From Patellaria atrata CBS 101060 (lineage: Eukaryota; Ascomycota; Dothideomycetes; Patellariales; Patellariaceae), in assembly GCA_010093705.1 (NCBI GenBank), contig MU006102.1, forward strand, positions 371,947 through 435,946: a stretch of DNA of 64,000 nt, given 5' to 3'. Of this stretch, positions 23,263 through 35,984 are shown piece after piece. A program made the position numbers and the translations under genes. Numbering within the stretch: position 1 is the stretch's first letter; every line of letters begins with the position of its first letter. Below the pieces are notes generated by a model. That model had not been told where the DNA came from, ran no database searches, and worked only from the letters and a program-made list of their open reading frames with translations.

Positions 23263-24087
23263 ATGGACGCAGAAAACACCGCGTTCCTCACCAGCATATC
23301 CCACATCCTCACCGACTTCAAGGCGGTCCAAAACTCCTACACTGCGCTCCAAGAAACCCTCTCCACGCTCCCCGAACCCGCCCAGTCAACCCTAAACACG
23401 CACATCACCGAGCTCCAAACCTCCATCTCAACCCTAGGCGCGACACTAAACCGTACCCGCGCAACGCTTCCCCCCTCCCCATCCCGACCATCCCAATCGC
23501 ACGTAACTTACGTCCTACCACCGGGTGCGTCTCCTCCCCTTTAATATTCCGAAGCCCAATTTAACACCCAACCAGCCATTCCCCTCCCCCTCCTCCCCCA
23601 CGACACCCTCTCTCCTCCCCCCACCCAAGTACCCCTATCCCCCCTTCCCCCGGCGAACATCACAAACGCCGGTTCCACCCCCGGTCCCCCCTCCGACGAC
23701 AACACACCCACCCAACGCTCCTACAACGACTCCCGCTCCGACGACATACCCCTCGACACGGACACTGACCCGGCGCTGCGGGGTCCGCTAACCATGCTCG
23801 ACTCGCCGGACTTCGCCGCGCGGGTCGATGAGAAATTGAGGGAGTTGAGTAGGGGCGAGGATGGGGAGGGCGTGTTGCCTACTGTCTTACTGGGGATGGA
23901 GGTGGAAATAGGGATAGGGGAAGGGTTAAAAGTAGGGATAGAGGGGGAAAGCGGGACAGAAGTAGAAGTCGTTGAAGATGCAGAGACGGGATTGCCGATT
24001 AAACAGAAGTTAGGCGCGAAACGGAGTCTCAACTTCGAGGACCTAAAACTGCATCGGCGGAAAGTGTCGGATGAGTTTTTGGTCTAG
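23263..24087 (+). CDS. Hypothetical coiled-coil protein
   Basis: Two exons, 23263-23524 and 23576-24087, with a 51-bp intron (GTGCGT, ACCAG); 257 residues. Residues 1-70 form a likely coiled coil (ISHILTDFKAVQNSYTALQE, ITELQTSISTLGATLNRTRA). The middle is proline-, serine- and aspartate-rich and disordered. The tail has a conserved look: MLDSPDFAARVDEKLRELSR, then acidic glycine-rich sequence, and ends KRSLNFEDLKLHRRKVSDEF. No family is recognised. No signal peptide or membrane segment. The strong C bias of the + strand at 23563-23700 reflects proline codons. Confidence 0.75.
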
Positions 24088-24681
24088 GTCTGTTCGTGCG
24101 ATTTAGTCAAAGGTATACTTTTTGCTATGTGGATGATTTGGATTATAGTCTAAGGGTGAGAGCGGGTAGGAAGTTTGTTCGTTCGCCCGTGTCGAACTGG
24201 AAGATATTGTGATCCCTTGGTCCAGTACGGGTCAAATACCTCGGTCGCTATGCTTGTTGAATAAATACTGCGATGTTGGTTGCCCGGTGTTGATACTCCT
24301 ATTGTCCGTGCGGTCGTTCCGTACGTAGTGTACCTTTGAGGGTTCGCCGTATGTTTACAGAGTTTATGTATTGTAGAGTCAGACGCTGGAGAGAATGAGT
24401 AGAGAGAATCGAAAGAAAAATTGATATATTATTTGGAGACTGAGAAGGCCCCGTGCGTTCTGTGTTTTCCTGTATTATATGGTCGAGGACACGTTGGGAA
24501 AGAGTAGCTAACTAAAACTATATCCTGATCTTGAAACTCTCCAGCTTCCGTCCTCTGAATGATTTCCCCGTTCATGATACCTTGTATGTAACACCCAGCG
24601 ACTAACTTGTAACAATCGAATCCTTCGTCCATTTCCAATATGTAAATAACTCCCCCCAGTAAATGTCAGCCAGTATGCATC
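24088..24681. other. Convergent intergenic space
   Basis: 3' flanks of the coiled-coil gene and the HET pseudogene. No gene seen. Confidence 0.5.
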
Positions 24682-26170
24682 TCACAGGTCCTCATAAAAA
24701 GTCCTAAATCCACGTGCCGTGATATCTCGAAAGATCTCATCGACTTCTGGGCAGTAACCGATTGTCTCCACGATTGGGTTGCGACGCTCCTGATGGAAGA
24801 ATTCGAGAGCCGGAGACACCCAAGCTACTGCGTCAAATAGGATGCTTCGGAGCTGTAGAAAGCGTTCCCTGAGAACTTTTGCGCTAAATGACGAGCCGGA
24901 TCCGCCAGCGCAGTACCACGATCGCACCATTCGGAGGGTATTAACAAACAAACCATCGTTCCAGCGAGGTACCCAGGATGGGCGCGAGGAGTGCAGGGAG
25001 ATGTGTTCCCCGGTGTGGTCGACAGAGGAAAGGGTGGTCCAGAGCGCTATCGGGTCGCGTAGGATAGCACACGCCACTTCGAAGTAAACCCGATCGACGA
25101 ATTTGGTATAGTTAATAGTGAATAAGTGTTCTCCCTCAGAGGTCCTAGCGGTGGTTTGGTCAATGAATGCAAATACGTGATCGCGGGAATCTGAAGTTCC
25201 GAAAGATCGACTGAGCGCTAGAATGTCGGTTACGTACAGTTTTTCATGATGAGTATTTAAATTTTGGATTAGAGACTTGCCAGCCCTCCATGTGGGGCTG
25301 TTTTTGTAAGAGCGCCATAGTAACTTGAAAGGAATGAATATCGAATTGACAAGACTGAGCCCTGTTAATCTTACAAGTCGTGGTTGATGGATACTAAAGG
25401 GTGATAGTTCACCAAGCTCGCTTAGATCCATTATCGAACCTCCCTATATGATCACAGCAGCTCTTGCTAGGCCCATTTCCGAGAGAACCCACACACGTCT
25501 AAAGTATTGCAACTCCATCATCATTGCTTCAAGTTTGGTCCACCTTGCTCGATCAGTGCATACAGGGGTAAAACATGGTTCGGGCTGCATGGGTGGCTCA
25601 AGCATGAAAGAGCCCCCACTGACCGTCCGTGATTGCATCGTTTGAACTTTATGGGCACGATCAGAGACGGTGGTATGTCTCTAGGATCTTCATATCTCTC
25701 TAGTTGGCCATTAAGATATTCATTAGTCATCTTGACAAGGTTAAAGCAATCTTTAGCAATTCCTCGTTCATCCTTTCCAATCCAAATAAGTACTTTTGAC
25801 GCTTGTTGATAAATCGACGCCATCTGCCTGACTTGATGTCCTTGCTCTTCCTCATTTTCCTGGTGAATACATACTGCGCCTGCCCATAACGCTCTCGTCT
25901 TCTTCTTATCCCGAAATCTTTCAAGAGCATCATGCAGATTTCGTGTTACTGGAAGTTTAAGACCATTGCATGAAACATATTTCGTGTCTTTTGCGTCTCC
26001 CCAGCAATATGAAATGGCTTCATACCTAGCTTCCACATCCTCGAAAAATGCTATCCGCAGTCTGCATTGTATGACAGGGCCGTCGCCTGGTATGAGCTCG
26101 AGCAGCCGAATCAAATCTTCGCTCGGGAGGGCTACGTACACATACGAAGGTTTGAGGGAAAATTCGAGAC
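24682..26170 (-). pseudogene. HET-domain (heterokaryon incompatibility) gene, broken
   Basis: The first part (26141 down to about 25650) is a clear HET domain: IRLLELIPGDGP, RYEAISYCWGD, LPVTRNLHDALERFR, ALWAGAVCIHQENEEE and QVRQMASIYQQASKVLIWIG. The usual LWIDA is LWAGA here, so a normally conserved aspartate is replaced. The middle (WTKLEAMMMELQYFRRVWVL) and the C-terminal part (24682-25431, with LYVTDILALSRSFGTSDSRD and the HVFAF segment) match family order. The gene lacks an ATG in the opening frame, changes frame near 25640 and has an in-frame TAG near 25445, so I read it as a recent pseudogene. A missing first exon could explain the start, but not the other two. HET proteins mediate non-self recognition between hyphae, and broken alleles are common. 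Confidence 0.8.
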
Positions 26171-27063
26171 CGGTCGATCAAGCGTCTGCCTACGACTGAG
26201 CGACTTTTGGATTTCATCTTCATTCTTTGAAAGACTGAGAAGAAAAGATTGCGGGATTGAAGTCACAGTCTTCCCTTCTTCTATCGACACGCATGCTAAG
26301 AATGATTGAGAGGGCGAAGACTCGATGTTGAACTATCTCAGCCCCAGCCTTGCGTCCCAATTCGACCATAGATGGACCTGATAAGCTTTCATCGTGATTC
26401 CGGCCATTGAAATTGCGCGTAAACAACATAAGATAGAGAGACTGAAAAATAAGAAGAAAGAAATGCGGGTTGAAGAAGATAATCAAAAATAGAACGTTGA
26501 CTCAGCGCGTTATTGTTGAAAGGAAAGAGCTCAGGTATCTTAGAACTCAAGTATTTCTTCTTTAGGGGTACTGAAGATGATGTAATCCTTCGGTTAATTT
26601 CGGCTATAGGCTTGCCATGAAGTCGCCGACGGACTGTTGAGCTCTAGAGTCGTTTCGAGCTTTTAATCACATACTCAGATCAGATGTGCATACTTTTCTG
26701 AGCTGTGTATATGTCAAGTGCATTACTTAGACGGTGACTACGTCTTTCAAAGACCAGCTGTACGGTACCGCGAGAAACTATCGTTACCCTTCCTATGGCG
26801 CAACACCATATGCACAGTTCCCCTCAGTACGCACAGTGAAGTCGGATATCCTTTTAGGTTCAAGCGTATAGAACCTAGGTAGTAGTACGAAAAGGAACTC
26901 TGTAAAACGCCATTCTCCGGAATTTGTCCTGAAAATATTAGACCCATTGATATGAGCATATCTTCCCGAGATTAGATCAGTTTCATTCCACACGGCACAA
27001 CGATGTGTACAAATATCTTATCAAACACAGAAGATATGTCATCATACCGTTCATCAAGACACA
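26171..27063. other. Intergenic between HET pseudogene and ALG5
   Basis: Short frames only. No gene seen. Confidence 0.5.
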
Positions 27064-28463
27064 CTATCTCCTGTAGACGCCAATAGCCCATGCGATCCGT
27101 AAAATCGCAAGTCCCCAAGCCATGCCCAAGCTATCCCAAATGACATTCAATTTACTCCCCATGACCTCTTTCCACCCAATGGCGACTTCCACGACAGTGA
27201 TTTTCGCGCTTTCGGCGAGCATGAGCATCTCAACGTCAAATATCCATCCCTCCGAATGCATGTGGGGAATTATATAGGGAAGAGTAGGACGAGAGAAAAG
27301 CTTGAAACCACATTGGGTATCCTTAATGAGAGAGGTGTTGCGGGTAGTGAGAGAGCGGATAAGGAGATGGAAGCAGTGCATGAGAAAATTGCGGAGTATA
27401 GATCTCTAAAACCAAACCATTAGCGTCACCCACAGTTTTAAGACCCTGAAAAGAAGTTACCTTTACAATTGCATCACTTCCTACTAGATGAGCTCGAGAT
27501 CCAATTGCAACACCTCGTCCTTTATCGTCTTCGATGTCCTGACATCCCTTGACCAGCTTTGCTAAATCCTCAAACTTGCTCGCACCGTCTGCATCTGCGA
27601 AAACAACATATTCGCCTCTTACGTGTCTCATTCCGTGTGTAACTGCACCTCCTTTGCCTCTATTTTCCTCCAGCTCAACAACACGAATACTACCGTGAGG
27701 TATTTGGGTTGCGTGGGTGGGATGTGGTGTCCGCGGTCCTGGTACTGGAACCGGATACTGAGCAAGCTGATGATCCCTCGCGAAGTCAAAAGCTTTCTCC
27801 ACCGTTTTATCCGTCGATCCATCCGATATGATCAGTATTTCCCAGCCACGCCCAACTTTCATCTGGCCCTTCGACCGAACAGTCTCCGGCGTCTCACTAT
27901 TCTTCTCCTGAGCTATCTTTCTGTATGTCGCTGAGGTAGAAGGAGATTTTGACTCTACGTCTGCACCGTGAGCATCTCCGTATTCCCGTTGAAGGAACTC
28001 GACTGCCTCTTCCAGCATCCCGCCTAAACGGTCTTGTTCGTTGTAGGCAGGGACGACAACACTCATGAAGAGTGAAGCTCCCTGCACAGCATCGGGGTCT
28101 TCTAATACTCTATTTTCCTTTCGAGCCTGCAACTTCCGCACGAGCCAAGAATCCTCCCAACATGGTAACCTAGCATATTCGCTTATTTCCCCGTTTGGCA
28201 ATATCGTACGGTATCTTTTTTCGGACAGTCTTGGTGGGCGAGGAACGGGTGCGACAATGAAGACAAGCAGATAGCCCTAGAAATGTCACAAGATATTAGC
28301 TCAAACCGGATTGCTTGAAGTTTTGCTGACTCCAAGAACATACAAATGCCGAAAACGCTAGAGCATTGGTGACTATAAGACCAATTAAGAGTGGTAGAGG
28401 AGTTGTTTGCGCAATATCAACGCATTTCTGCAGAAAAGCGCCGAGAGTATTGATGGCATACAT
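27064..28463 (-). CDS. ALG5: Dolichyl-phosphate beta-glucosyltransferase
   Basis: Three exons: 28344-28463, 27461-28276, 27064-27405; phase-0 introns of 67 and 55 bp; 425 residues. It transfers glucose from UDP-glucose to dolichyl phosphate on the cytosolic face of the ER, feeding N-glycan precursor synthesis. An N-terminal membrane anchor spans the first splice site (PLPLLIGLIVTNALAFSAFG then YLLVFIVAPVP). The GT2 catalytic domain shows SVVVPAYNEQDRLGG, LIISDGSTDKTVE, ELEENRGKGGAVTHGMRHV, VFADADGASKFEDL (DXD-like), AIGSRAHL and, in exon 3, RNFLMHCFHLLIRSL and DTQCGFKLF. A roughly 45-residue charged insertion (ADVESKSP to KGQMKVG) between strands 1 and 2 is longer than in yeast. The start is the ATG at 28463. 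Confidence 0.93.
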
Positions 28464-31400
28464 CCGGTATGAGCCGGGGAGATAAGAGGCTCAATTGGAA
28501 GCAGAGCAGCGCATTGATTGGATATTTTGCAAGCTGTAGCTGAGCCGAAACGATTCCGATATGATACCACTCGAACTGAATGAAATGAATGACTGTGGTA
28601 AGGTTAACATCTATGGGGATGTCATTGCTTAACGTGCTACTAATAAGTGTTTCCGTCGGGTCGGGAGATCTGTCATGTTCCTAACTACCGGGGCGGACAC
28701 CGGGGGATAGAACTACGATTACATCCAACAGCTCGATGGGAAGTATAATATAGAAATTGGTCTGAGCAATTGGGCTATTCTTGCAAGTGGAAGTATATTT
28801 TATGACCTCAATTGAGTGGCATAACCACCTGAATCGATGTTTGTTTGTCTCAAGGAAAGTTGTTGCAATCCCAAGTTGGGAGATTATCTCCGAGAATTCT
28901 AGGCTTGATCAGGCTTAGCGGAATTTTATCTGGGGAAATGTGGCTGTGTTGCACCTGTGGCTGTAACTATGCGTCGAGCCTAGCCTAGATGCGAACTAAG
29001 ATGAATACGGTAAGGCTGGTTTGATCGCATGAACTTGTCAAGTAGATTTTACTTTTTAAACCTTCCATACCTCCACTACTGACTTGTCCAACTCCTCCCC
29101 CTTTTCACTAGAATACATTACGAGAACTGCGTACTTGTGGTTCTGCGAGCATTCAAGTACGCACTCGAAATCATCGCCGCTTCCTGAAATTTGTGTATAG
29201 AGTATCACCGGAGTATCACGTTTTGATGTTAGAATTCAGCTAAGCCAGATCTCATAGATTGAAACTCCTCAGCTGAACGTCAGCTATTGTCCTACACTTA
29301 GTCCTTATCGTAATTTAGTCCCTTTCAGAGTTCTTCCAAAGATATACTAGTCCTATCGTAGCTTCAGCTTCGTCTTCTGCGGTTTGCCCCCACTTGCAAG
29401 TCTACTTACCAAGTAGAATTTCTATTTTTAGCGAAGTAATGGTTCTTGATTTCTCTACTTTAATTATTCACGTCGCTCGTGAGTGTTTCCGTTGTTTTTT
29501 CGGGTGTGTGCATATTTTGCTCCACTGAAGATAACCGCACCGCTTGCGAAAGTGAGACTGGAGTTCCTTGGTGATATTCCATGTTGCATGTGGCGGTGCA
29601 CTAGAAGCACCTGATTTACGACAACAAATCGCCACATTCTATGCATTTCTCTCTATAAAATTCGCTACATTCAGGTAATCAAGCGGCAAATTATCATATA
29701 CATGTCAAAATGAAAGGTCATACCACAATACATTAGTGTCAGTCAATGCTACAGATATCGCTCAGGGTTATCATCAGCCATTCCATATTACTCCACAGGT
29801 GAAAATTATCTGGAAGTTATTGCACCCTTTTAACCAAGAAGCTATATTCGAGGTGATAACATGGTTACTTAATGTTACTCTGAAGATCATCTTCTACACT
29901 CCCCTCAGGATCTTGTTTGCCTCTCTGCTCATCAACTAAGTACCGCCTATAATATCTGGTACCGACATTTACTTGCCACCGTAGATTCTCAACATCGGAG
30001 TCACCGAAGCAAGCGATCACCAAAGTTCCTGGAGGCGCATATGATCAAGGGGCGTATGACCGTGTCATTTACGCTTAAATACGGCTTATTACCAACAATC
30101 AACCGTCGATTTATTACCAGCAAGATCGTTGGCGCACTGGTTGGGTCATAGATTCCCCAGATCATGCGATGGTTGCCTTGATGCAAGTGCATTCAGCGAG
30201 AGAGGATCTCCCTGTTGTCTCCAGCTGGAAGAGCAAAGTTTAGGGCGTCACCGGATTTGAGGGATATTGATCGCTCTAAGAGCTCTAACCCTATACTTGA
30301 CCGGTTGTTCAGCACGTCGTGTGTTGTTGGCTACGCAATATCAGCGACTTATCCACCTCTCAAGTCTATTGTGAGCCTTGTCCTACTAATCTCCCCGTTC
30401 ACACCACCTTGATTTGTGTTCAACTACAAGGATGATCTACTTTTACTTACGTGTTCTGAGAAAACTGGCTGGATCATCCAAAAAAGCGTTACCCACTCCA
30501 CGGAAGGAACGATATCATTGTCGTCTGCCGTATACAATACCGAATGAGGAATGTGTATTCTAATTACAAGTAAGTGACAGTTTCTAGTTTATTTCACTTA
30601 AACCCTTAGGCCCTATGGGTTTAGCTGAGCTATCAAGTCTCACAAAATGTCGACAAGGATCTTAGGATGTTGAAGCCCCTAGCATAAAGGTTTATCCATG
30701 CATTGTCTGTAGCCGCACCTTCCGATTCAGGGACTGCTATTCGACCACGTCTGGTTCGGCTTCAGTGCATAACAATTTTCCGCGTTTCGTGCATTGGTCA
30801 TGAATAGACCGCCTCACTTCTACCATGGGTTACGTTTCCTTCGCTATGTTTCAGATAATAGCTCTGCGGTATTTCATTAGCTATCGTAAGTATTAGCTTG
30901 CGTCGTCCAGAGACCCGAACCAGCTCACACTGCATTTAGTGGTACGTGGCTTTCGTTTTATGATTTTTTGACTTTGTAGTAACTATGGTTGCCTTCTTCA
31001 TCTCTTCAAAATAATTGGATAAGGACGAAGATCGAGGCTTTTTATTTCGCGATACAGCAAGCCATCCATGTACACTTTTTCTTTTCATCATCTTGTGCAT
31101 GATGTGATTAACAGAATAATATTGTTTGCCTTTTTCTTAATCTATGTACTTGTCGTTTCTAGCTCTCAACTCCTGATTCTGTTGAAACAGTTCACGTGAT
31201 TGCTACCGAACATGTATAGATCTCCGAATCTGTGACCTGTAGCCTCGCTGCGTTAAGATTGAGGATATCTATCGGTGAAGCATCGCTATTTTTATTCTCT
31301 CAGGCGATTGAATTTTCAGATCCAATGGATTACAATCATCAGTTTCATACTACCTAACTAGAGGGTAGAATTCCTCTGCCTTCTCAGAAACCTCGTCATG

Positions 31401-33480
31401 CATGAAGTTTTTCACAGGACAAGCTCCTCTCACTGCTCAAAAGAAAATAAGCGAAAAGAACTCCCAAACGCTGTTTCAAGCTTTGAACAATCAGTCGGTG
31501 AAGCGGTGCTGTATTTCTTTTCATCAACTCCCGCCTTTCCATCCGATCAACTATATCCAGTCAAAACCATGAAACGAGCCCCTGAATAGATCTAGGTCGA
31601 GCAACTTCCATCCCGTATCAACACCGACCATTTCCATCCTCAGATCTCCCCTACACCGTTACGTCCTCCGACCATCCGCTTCATCGCCTTCTTCCTCACC
31701 TACATCGTCCGTGTCGCCTAGATGCCATTGTTGGTCACAACGCCGTGAAACGGCACTGTACGGCATGGTCACTCTCCAACATAACCGCTCCAGGCTCACA
31801 GCGTGACCACCCTAGCGTATAATATCAAAAATACACAAATACACATAGTTGGATATCATTGTAGACCATAGTCATCCGGCGAACAGTCCCATTAGCGTCC
31901 AATTCAGGGGCAAGGCTGAATAGACTCAAGGCGTAAATAGGATTAGTAAGAGGCGGGTTGGGGGGCGGAAAAAGGAACTCCACACTCCAATTTTTATCAT
32001 GTGAATATGTAGAGTAAGTTCTGTTTGCTTTTCCTACAGTATACTCCAGACAAACATTTTCTCACCTCACATCCTTAGAACTTATAAATCCCTCGTCTCC
32101 CGTATCGGACGTTGCATTTCCCACCCCGTATCCCATTTGCCTTCAAAATTCCCACACATGCCCTAGAATTGCGCTCAACACGAAGTCACGAAACCACAAT
32201 CACACCATCCCCCCATCTTACCACATTTGCTAGTACCCGAGACATAAATTCCGCAACCCACTCTCTCTTGACAGAAGGTGTGAGACAAGCGTGACATTCC
32301 CACACTACCACCGGGACGGAATTCGCCTACTCCCCTGTCCAATTAGCTTAGCTAATCCAGGGCAGGGCAGGCACGTGCGTCCGGTCAAAGACGCAGGTAC
32401 GGCTCTAGTTCTCCCTACGGCCGATCCGGTGGGGTGGGTGTGGGGTTGGGATCGTGGGGTTTGGGAAGTTATTCCTTAACGGGTAGTTGGGCTTATGGAT
32501 GCCCTGGGTGGTGAGTTCACGTATTGGTAAATTTGGCAGGTGGGATAGAGGTGGTTCTGTGATTGTGAAAGAGGGCCGTATATTTATAATTTATGGACTA
32601 CTAAATCTATCGATTGTGTACGTATGAAAGAATCGATCGGTGAACAGAGAATCATCGTATGAAATAAGAGAAGTCTTGAAGTCGAAATAGAGTAAAATAT
32701 CCCAGTACGCAAGGAAAACTGATACCGAATACCAGTACTCAAAACATGACACCGAACACCACAACTCCGGTAGGGAAAGAGTGCAAGATCAAATAAATGC
32801 TCCCATCTAGGTTTCCGAACGTCAAACCGAAAACCTAATTGTGAATCCTACGCTCTGTGTACCAAAGAATCGATACCCTTAGCCCATGTTTCACAAAAGC
32901 CCGAAAAGACATTAAATTTAAGATTTGCACACCCTGAAGTACTAGCACCATACCTCCCGTCCTCTCACGCGTCCTAGACCGGGAGGAAACTTCCGATTCT
33001 GTTCCGAACAAAAACCATCCAGGTATTGATATAAGACGCTACACCAGGATCCTACTTCTACTGTACATTTTTCCTTTGAAGAGCAAGATCAGACACATAT
33101 AGGCCTCCAGAGTATGAGTAGCTACTTGCCAGACCCGCCTTCCTGCGCGTCCTAAGAAGTAGCTGTGTGATTTAGAGGGGTGTCCATTGATCCCGCATTT
33201 GTGCCATTGCGTAAGTGCGTCTACTGTATTTCCCTAGCTTTGCTTGTCAACGTTGATGTAGGATATGCTTGTAGTCATCTTAGTCCTCTACTTTTTAGGA
33301 AGCATCTACAACCGAAACTAGTAAAGGGCTAGGACAACTATGAACAATGCCGTACATTAGCGTTGGCACGCAAAGCTGAGAAAATACGGTACCTGATACC
33401 TAAATAGTCCCTGATGCTGTGGAACTCGAACTGAACACCCATGAATGATAATTAGCCATTCGTGGGGGACATGTCCATTT
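28464..33480. other. 5-kb gene desert
   Basis: No supported gene. Many short frames, none above about 70 codons with a recognisable domain. It holds a TAGAACTAC motif at 28708, a hydrophobic 67-codon frame without an ATG (29736-29939), and a strong G-quadruplex candidate at 32431-32465. I see no terminal repeats or transposon protein remnants, but old decayed repeats could escape reading by eye. Confidence 0.45.
32431..32465 (+). repeat. G-quadruplex candidate
   Basis: The + strand reads GGGGTGGGTGTGGGGTTGGG, then ATCGTGGGGTTTGGG. Four G runs with loops of 1, 3 and 2 bases meet the usual intramolecular quadruplex pattern. It sits in the desert, far from any called gene. Confidence 0.7.
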
Positions 33481-35984
33481 TCAATGTGATTCGTCTTCGG
33501 GGAGCTGGCATGATTCCCTTGTGCTACTTTCAGCTGTAGATTTCCATTCCATCATATCGTCTTGGGACGTTGTGCTACCTAGAAGTGGTCTTTCTAGGTC
33601 ATTTGTATCAGTCCTCTGCTTCCTTGCTTCAATATATTCAGGTGTCAATGACCAGGTTTTGGTTTTTGAATCATATTGCATCCATGGACCCGCCTAAATG
33701 AGTTAGATAAAGAATGCGAGAAACAAGACACTTGAAACAGACCATGGCGAGTTGGACTCCACGATGGAGTACTCTTTCAATCCTTGTCTTTACCGTTGAT
33801 GGTAGCTCGAGACTACGTGAATCCCCATCCTTCGCACTATCTCCGAAGAAGTCCTGCGGTAAGCTCCACTGATACCACAACTGTCCTCTAGCATGATGAT
33901 CTTCCGGTAGAAGGTGTTCTTCTCCGCTCCCTTTCTCAAGTTGAAGAAAGTCTTGTCTCTCAAAGCGATCATCAACTTTTCCGATTTTGAATAATGTAGT
34001 AAGAAAGAAAGCAACCTCTTCCCACGGGACTTCTTCAAGAATATATGTGCCTACGTATGTACGTGTTGAATCGACAGACTGAACAGAAAAAAGACTAAGA
34101 AGGAAGGAGAAGATGAGGTAAAGATGAGTCAAAACATTATTGTCCCCGATTCTTCGGAGATTCAAACTCAATGTAGGGAGGAGTAAATGAGTGGCAAGTC
34201 GAACATTGTTATAAGAACTTCGCTTTGAGCTGGTGGATGTGATAGAAGTATCTAAAATAGAGGGTGATAGAGAGAGAGTAGTGGACGTTATTCTCGATTG
34301 GGTGTGCTCTTTCCCATGTTTCTGCGGATGAAAATTATCATCGTATGATCTGTAAGCTTTCCAAAGATCTGATTCCGCGGAGCCGTAATCAAAAACACTT
34401 GCAATATTCGCGATTGCGACGTAAATGCCTTGTTCCTTCCACTTGGCGGTCACTCGTCCGATATGCGGGTCCAATTGACGAAGGTACTCGGAAACGTTGC
34501 TCTTAAAGGTCTCTAGGGATCCACGCGAGAAGATGGCAATGTGTGCGCGAAAATAGTGAGCTTCCCATGTCAAAGAAATATCGGATGAAGGTTCTGCAAC
34601 TACCTGATCGAATAACATCGCAATTGATCCCCTAGCCTTTGAATACGGCTGAGCGGAAGTCAACGACCTAGAGTATAAATAGAGTTGTTGGAGGGCATTC
34701 GCTCTTGCAAGAATAGATAGGTGATGGTATAGCCTGCCAACATGAGGATTCTTTCTAGCTGCTTTAGTATACCAAAATCGAGCCACTTCAATCCATATCT
34801 CACGGTCGTGGGATCCCTGCTTCTCGATGGACATACGATATCTGCAAAGGTCGCCAAGATTCTCTATCCAGATGTCTTCAAAAATTGGTACTGTCTCGTA
34901 AAGTAACGCCATCATTTGGTAAGCCGAATATAAAAAGGTGAGCATGTGTTCGCGCCTTTCGGGAAGCTTGTCCTGCAACATGGCTAAGAAGGGCTCAATC
35001 CCATTTTTCCACATACGACGTGGCATCTCCTCCGTTTCAGCCTTGCATTTCAGTTCATTGCTTGCTGAAGGATGTTGAGAGGCTAATAGAAAGTCATGAT
35101 GCTCATGCAATAGGGTCTTGAAAAGCGCTATTAAAGCTTGTAGCTTATCATCGCCTAACTTGGTTTCTTCTTTTTGATTTTGCTTTTGCTTTTGATAATC
35201 ATGATAGACTTTCTTACATTTCTGTTCGACCATCACGAGGCCTGCCAGTATCAAGGTAACCTCTACGTCTAGCTGTTTCGCACTAATTGGCGTTGACTCA
35301 GGCTGTAGGATCAACCCTGGATATTTGGTATCAAGAAGCACTCTCAGCCCATCTCGGGAACCATAGCGTGCCGTCGACGAGAATGGAAATGTAGTGTTTT
35401 GAACATGCTGACCTGGGAAGGTTACTGAGCCTGGGGCCAATCCGGGCGAATACATTTGATGACCAAGCGGTCTGGTTTGTCGAGGCGATGATTTAGTTCT
35501 CCTTGATCCATGTGACCTCTCTGCTGATTGCTCTTCTATATCCGAGCGAGCTCTACGCTTGCCCGAGCTGCTAAACTGTGGCTCAGATAAAGATAGATCT
35601 TTGATTCTGAGCGTCTCGGATCCTGGGGCTACCTGAAGAGATAGCTCGGATGGTACACCGCCTACATGAGTGGCATCTAGTTGCTTACTGTAAGGCAAAC
35701 GTCAGCTGCGATGAGGCTGAGCGTTCCTAAGAAAGAAAAGGTTTGGAGTATGTGATTACGAGCAGACAAGGGTAAGTAGTGACGTACGTTTTCAGGTGTG
35801 CCTCGTCCAGGACATGTCTCTTCTTATCGGTGTCTTTTGAGTCAAGTTGTGGGTCATGTTCTGCTATTACGTGATTCCAAAGGTCGTCATCCGTAAATCG
35901 TTGAGGTGCATCGTCGCAACGAGGGCAAGCGAGTTGTCGAGGATTTCTGGGTTGATTTTGCAATGCTTCTATGTAGCGATTCAT
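33481..35984 (-). CDS. Est1/SMG7-like protein with N-terminal C2H2 finger
   Basis: Three exons: 35788-35984, 33743-35687, 33481-33693; introns of 100 and 49 bp, the second with an unusual GTCTGT donor; 784 residues. Residues 19-43 form one C2H2-like finger (CPRCDDAPQRF..HVIAEH). A basic, serine-rich linker follows. The centre and C-terminus match the Est1/Ebs1/SMG5-7 DNA/RNA-binding domain: EIWIEVARFWYTKAARKNPH, VGRLYHHLSILARANALQQL, LYLYSRSLTSAQPYSKARGS, and further helices. Full SMG7 proteins have a 14-3-3-like TPR domain that binds phosphorylated Upf1 or telomerase; the helical part around KTLLHEHHDFLLASQ may correspond. Filamentous fungi carry several such proteins of unknown role with a leading zinc finger, so a function in mRNA decay is only inferred. 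The last exon holds a YDSKTKTWSLTPEY segment. Confidence 0.82.
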
